Source of the DNA: Blastococcus sp. TF02-09
Lineage (GTDB): Bacteria; Actinomycetota; Actinomycetes; Mycobacteriales; Geodermatophilaceae
Direction of reading: 5' to 3'
DNA: 64,000 bases
Assembly: GCF_003319105.1 (NCBI RefSeq)
Contig: NZ_QOHH01000005.1
Span: forward strand, 186,001-250,000
Position numbers and translations under genes: made by a program. Position 1 is the first letter of the stretch, and each line of letters begins with the position of its first letter. The notes beneath the pieces were generated by a model, which was given only the letters and a program-made list of their open reading frames with translations, was not told the origin of the DNA and did not search any database. Below are positions 61,071-64,000 of this stretch, piece after piece.

Positions 61071-61898
61071 ATGCCCAGCAGCAACCCGGCGTTCAAGGGC
61101 CTCGGCAACGCCGGCTACGGCCAGCAGAGCGCAGCCTGGGGTGCCCCCCAGTACGGTGCGCCCGGCCAGTACGGCGCGCCTGCCCCGCACGACCCGTACG
61201 CGGCCCCCTCGCCCTACGCGGCCACGGGCACGCAGTACATGACGATGGACGACGTCGTCACCAAGACCGGCCTCACCTTCCTGGTGACCGTCCTGGCCGC
61301 CGCGGCGACCTGGATGGCCGTGCCGGACACGACGGCGATCGCCCTCATGTTCCCGGCGGTCATCGTCGGGCTGGTCCTCGGCCTGGTGATCTCGTTCAAG
61401 CAGATCACCAACCCGGTCGCCACGCTGGCGTACGCCGCGACCCAGGGTGTCCTGGTCGGGGCGGTCAGCGAGTTCTACAACGACAACTTCGGCGGCAACC
61501 TCGTCACGCAGGCGGTGATCGGCACCTTCGGTGTCTTCTTCGGGATGCTGGTGGTCTACAAGACCGGCGCCATCCGGGTCACCCCGAAGCTGACCCGCTG
61601 GATCGTGGGCGCGCTGTTCGGCGTGCTCGCCCTCGTCATCGTCAACCTCGTCGCGAGCTTCTTCGTCGACGGCGGCCTGGGCCTGCGTGACGGCGGACCG
61701 CTGGCCATCGTCTTCAGCCTGGTCGTGATCGGCGTCGCGGCGTTCTCGCTGCTGCTCGACTTCGACATGGCCGACGAGGCGATCCGCCGTGGCGCCCCGG
61801 CGAAGTTCGCCTGGTACATCGCCTTCGGCCTGCTCGTCACGGTCGTCTGGCTGTACCTGGAGATCCTGCGTCTGCTGTCCTACCTGCAGAACGACTGA
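61071..61898 (+). CDS. Bax inhibitor-1/YccA-family membrane protein
   Basis: A 275-residue membrane protein. The first ~50 residues are a disordered Gly/Tyr/Pro/Gln/Ala tail with repeated QYGAP units; then seven helices follow. The family's VTKTGLTFLVTVLAAAATW, ITNPVATLAYAATQGVLVGAVSEFYN (short parts of each shown in relatives) and the late DFDMADEAI with acidic residues are present. Bacterial members are thought to be pH-sensitive calcium leak channels. ATG at 61071 has GAGGAG 6 bases before it; the ATG at 61065 is too close. Two terminator-like hairpins follow. Confidence 0.9.
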   Translation: MPSSNPAFKGLGNAGYGQQSAAWGAPQYGAPGQYGAPAPHDPYAAPSPYAATGTQYMTMDDVVTKTGLTFLVTVLAAAATWMAVPDTTAIALMFPAVIVGLVLGLVISFKQITNPVATLAYAATQGVLVGAVSEFYNDNFGGNLVTQAVIGTFGVFFGMLVVYKTGAIRVTPKLTRWIVGALFGVLALVIVNLVASFFVDGGLGLRDGGPLAIVFSLVVIGVAAFSLLLDFDMADEAIRRGAPAKFAWYIAFGLLVTVVWLYLEILRLLSYLQND

Positions 61899-61911
61899 CC
61901 CAGCACCAGCT

Positions 61912-61951
61912 GACAGTGGCCCGGTCCCCGCGAGGGGGCCGGGCCACTGTC
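61912..61951. terminator. Strong hairpin 1 between convergent genes
   Basis: A stem of about 17-18 bp (GACAGTGGCCCGGTCCCC with its near complement) around a short GCGA-type loop, 13 bases after the Bax-inhibitor-like gene. Confidence 0.75.
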
Positions 61952-61967
61952 GTGTGGGGGCAACCGG

Positions 61968-62014
61968 GTGCGCGGATGCGTCGTCCCGGGGCTCTGTGTG
62001 GCGCATCCGCGCAC
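61968..62014. repeat. 13-bp inverted repeat with 21-base loop
   Basis: GTGCGCGGATGCG at 61968-61980 is exactly complementary to 62002-62014. It lies between the two terminator hairpins. Confidence 0.7.
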
Positions 62015-62033
62015 ACCGTCGGCGCCTGGAAGC

Positions 62034-62070
62034 ACAGCGGCCCGGCCCCCGTGGGGGGCCGGGCCGCTGT
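62034..62070. terminator. Strong hairpin 2 between convergent genes
   Basis: A 17-bp perfect stem (ACAGCGGCCCGGCCCCC) around GTG, 16 bases from the thiolase stop. Its arms are close relatives of hairpin 1, so the two look duplicated. It probably ends thiolase transcription. Confidence 0.75.
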
Positions 62071-62085
62071 CGGGTCAGCGCTGGA

Positions 62086-63306
62086 TCAGGAGAGGCGCTC
62101 GATGACCATCGCCATGCCCATGCCGCCACCGACGCACATGGTCTCCAGGCCGAAGGTCTTGTCCTTGGTCTGCAGGCCGTTGATCAGCGTGCCGGTGATG
62201 CGGGCACCGGTCATGCCGAACGGGTGGCCGACGGCGATGGCGCCACCGTGCACGTTCAGCTTGTCGATGTCGACGCCCAGGTCGCGGTAGCTCGGGATGA
62301 CCTGCGCGGCGAAGGCCTCGTTGATCTCGACGAGGTCGATGTCGTCGATGGTCATGCCCGCGCGCTGGAGCGCCAGCTTCGAGGCGTCGACCGGGCCGTA
62401 GCCCATGATCTCCGGGGAGAGGCCGGTCACCGCGGTGGAGACGATGCGGGCCAGCGGGGTCAGGCCCAGCTCGGCGGCCTTGGTGTCGCTCATGACGACC
62501 ACGGCAGCGGCGCCGTCGTTCAGCGGACAGGCGTTGCCGGCGGTGGCCCGGCCGTCGGGGCGGAAGGCCGGCTTCAGGCCGGACAGGGCCTCGACGGTGG
62601 TGCCGCGGCGGGGGCCGTCGTCCTGGCTGACCACGGTGCCGTCCGGCGTCGTGACGGGGGTGATCTCGCGCGCCCAGAAGCCGTTGTCGATCGACTCGAC
62701 GGCCAGCTGCTGGCTGCGGGCCGCGAACTCGTCCATCTCCTGGCGGGAGACGTCCTTGATCAGCGCCAGGTTCTCGGCCGTCTGGCCCATGGCGATGTAG
62801 ACGTCCGGGATGTCGCCGCTCTCGCGCGGGTCGACCCACGTGTCGGCGCCGCTCTCGGCAGCCTTCGCGGCCTTGGCCTGGGCCTCGTCGAAGATCGGGT
62901 TCTTGGTGTCCGGCAGGCCGTCGCTGTTGCCCTTGACGAACCGGGACACCATCTCGACACCGGCGGAGATGAAGACGTCGCCCTCGCCGGCCTTGATGGC
63001 GTGCAGCGCCATGCGGGTGGTCTGCAGCGACGAGGAGCAGTAGCGGGTGATCGTCGTGCCGGGCAGGTGGTCCATGCCCATGAGCACGCTGACGACGCGG
63101 CCCATGTTGTAGCCCTGCTCGCCGCCGGGGAGGCCGACGCCCAGCATCAGGTCGTCGACGTCCCGGGGGTCGAGGGCGGGCACCTTGTCCAGCGCGGCCT
63201 TGACGATGGTGGCGGCGAGGTCGTCGGGGCGCATGTCCTTCAGCGAGCCCTTGAAGGCGCGGCCGATGGGGGAGCGGGCGGTGGCGACGATGACTGCTTC
63301 GGGCAT
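62086..63306 (-). CDS. fadA: Acetyl-CoA C-acyltransferase (thiolase)
   Basis: A 406-residue type II thiolase that cleaves 3-ketoacyl-CoA in fatty-acid beta-oxidation, or condenses acetyl-CoA in the reverse sense. The nucleophile is Cys90 in ITRYCSSSLQ; His361 in VGHPFGMTGAR and Cys391 in ETMCVGGGMG complete the catalytic set; VEINEAFAAQ is also present. ATG at 63306 has GGAGGATCA directly before it. No partner FadB-like gene is next to it in the window. It converges with the Bax-inhibitor-like gene across the three hairpins. Confidence 0.95.
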   Translation of the reverse strand: MPEAVIVATARSPIGRAFKGSLKDMRPDDLAATIVKAALDKVPALDPRDVDDLMLGVGLPGGEQGYNMGRVVSVLMGMDHLPGTTITRYCSSSLQTTRMALHAIKAGEGDVFISAGVEMVSRFVKGNSDGLPDTKNPIFDEAQAKAAKAAESGADTWVDPRESGDIPDVYIAMGQTAENLALIKDVSRQEMDEFAARSQQLAVESIDNGFWAREITPVTTPDGTVVSQDDGPRRGTTVEALSGLKPAFRPDGRATAGNACPLNDGAAAVVVMSDTKAAELGLTPLARIVSTAVTGLSPEIMGYGPVDASKLALQRAGMTIDDIDLVEINEAFAAQVIPSYRDLGVDIDKLNVHGGAIAVGHPFGMTGARITGTLINGLQTKDKTFGLETMCVGGGMGMAMVIERLS

Positions 63307-63440
63307 TGATCCTCCACGATGAGGGGTCCGGCCGCGGTCGCCGGACGTCGGGTCGCCCCTGAAACTACCCCCGCGTCCCGCGGCCCTATGAGCCGCGGCA
63401 CACGGCCCCGAGGCTCTGTGGCCCGCGTCACCGTCGGGGA

Positions 63441-64000
63441 TCAGGTGGTCGCGGACTCCTGCTGCGCGGGCGCGGCGAGCTCGGCGGCGGTGATCTCCGG
63501 GGGACGGCGACGACGCAGCAGCGCCCAGCCACCCCACGGCTCGGCCCCCGGGCCGGGTACCTCGGCGGGCTGGACCTCGCTGCCGGTGCGGCTCGCCGCG
63601 CGCGCGGCGGCGGTGGCCACCGGGCGCACGGTGTCGCGGCGGATCGTGCCGCGGCGGCGGTCCGCGGCGGCCGGCCACACCCCCAGCGCGTCGGCGACCG
63701 ACGGGAGGAGCACCGCGGCGGCGTGCGCGTAGCCCGCGGCGCTGGGGTGGAACTGGTCGCGGCTGAAGAGGGTGAGGTCGGTGGCGAAGCTGGGCCCCAG
63801 GGCCGAGCCCAGGGAGACGGTGCGCCCCCCGGCCTCGACCACGGCGATGGTCTGCGCGGCGGCCATCTGCCGGCTCCAGCGCCGGGCCAGCGTGCGCAGC
63901 GGCTGACCGATCGGGCGGATCGTGCCCAGGTCCGGGCAGGTGCCGACGACGACCTCCGCGCCCGCGGCGGTGAGCCGGCGGACGGCGTCCCCGAGGTGGC
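63441..64000 (-). CDS. SGNH/GDSL-family hydrolase, C-terminal part
   Basis: The C-terminal 186 residues of an esterase/lipase-like hydrolase; the N-terminal part with the GDS(L) serine is beyond the right edge. The visible part has VVVGTCPDLGTIRPIG (a block III-like region) and the catalytic Asp-x-x-His as SRDQFHPSAAGYA. Last about 75 residues are an Arg/Ala/Pro tail without a clear fold. The stop is 135 bases from the thiolase start, with the thiolase downstream on the same strand. Confidence 0.85.
   Translation of the reverse strand, partial: HLGDAVRRLTAAGAEVVVGTCPDLGTIRPIGQPLRTLARRWSRQMAAAQTIAVVEAGGRTVSLGSALGPSFATDLTLFSRDQFHPSAAGYAHAAAVLLPSVADALGVWPAAADRRRGTIRRDTVRPVATAAARAASRTGSEVQPAEVPGPGAEPWGGWALLRRRRPPEITAAELAAPAQQESATT

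Overview
The window reads as a very GC-rich actinobacterial chromosome. GTG starts are common, genes are packed with 4-base GTGA or ATGA overlaps, and there is an Rpf-type cell-wall hydrolase, actinobacterial mfd-mazG-eno-ftsB-DUF501-ppx synteny and a DUF222/HNH (13E12-type) gene. Gene content and style fit Geodermatophilaceae (Blastococcus/Geodermatophilus/Modestobacter), but that placement is an inference; no rRNA or marker comparison was possible.

Layout. 1-6850: a cut-off CorA channel (minus), an APC permease, membrane proteins, metG and tatD. 7135-10035: resuscitation-promoting factor, rsmA and ispE. 10043-11682 (minus): acyl desaturase with a TetR regulator behind it. 11919-17037: tRNA-Gln, glmU, prs, an APS kinase with an extra N-terminal domain, rplY and pth. 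17150-19472: an MFS transporter and a membrane-anchored protein. 19544-45655: a surface-polysaccharide locus of about 26 kb. 46044-58999: mfd, a SurA-like lipoprotein, mazG, an SOS-controlled HNH gene, two membrane proteins, eno, ftsB, DUF501, ppx and a family-5 uracil-DNA glycosylase. 58990-64000: an unusual tRNA, an M28 peptidase, a Bax-inhibitor-like protein, a thiolase and a cut-off SGNH hydrolase.

The polysaccharide locus looks like a complete Wzx/Wzy-type machine. It has an initiating undecaprenyl-phosphate sugar transferase, a Wzx flippase, a Wzz-like copolymerase, a Wzy-like polymerase that appears fused to a second Wzz-like module, a WecG/TagA-type transferase, and four more glycosyltransferase proteins, one of which is a two-domain fusion. 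It also has an oxidoreductase and two aminotransferase/acetyltransferase pairs that should make N-acylated amino or diamino sugars. In the middle, overlapping the sugar transferase stop, is a 2,508-residue secreted protein with an N,N-dimethylformamidase-beta-like head and alternating DUF4082 and Ig-like modules. The locus sits between pth and mfd, which are often near neighbours in actinobacteria, so it looks like a variable-locus insertion.

The most unusual small-scale signals are these: rsmA and pth have no in-frame ATG, GTG or TTG that keeps their essential N termini and seem to start at CTG, each followed 16-18 bases later by a hairpin; a short-variable-loop (class I) tRNA carries anticodon UAA, which should belong to a long-arm leucine tRNA; and a perfect LexA box overlaps the -10 and start codon of the HNH gene.
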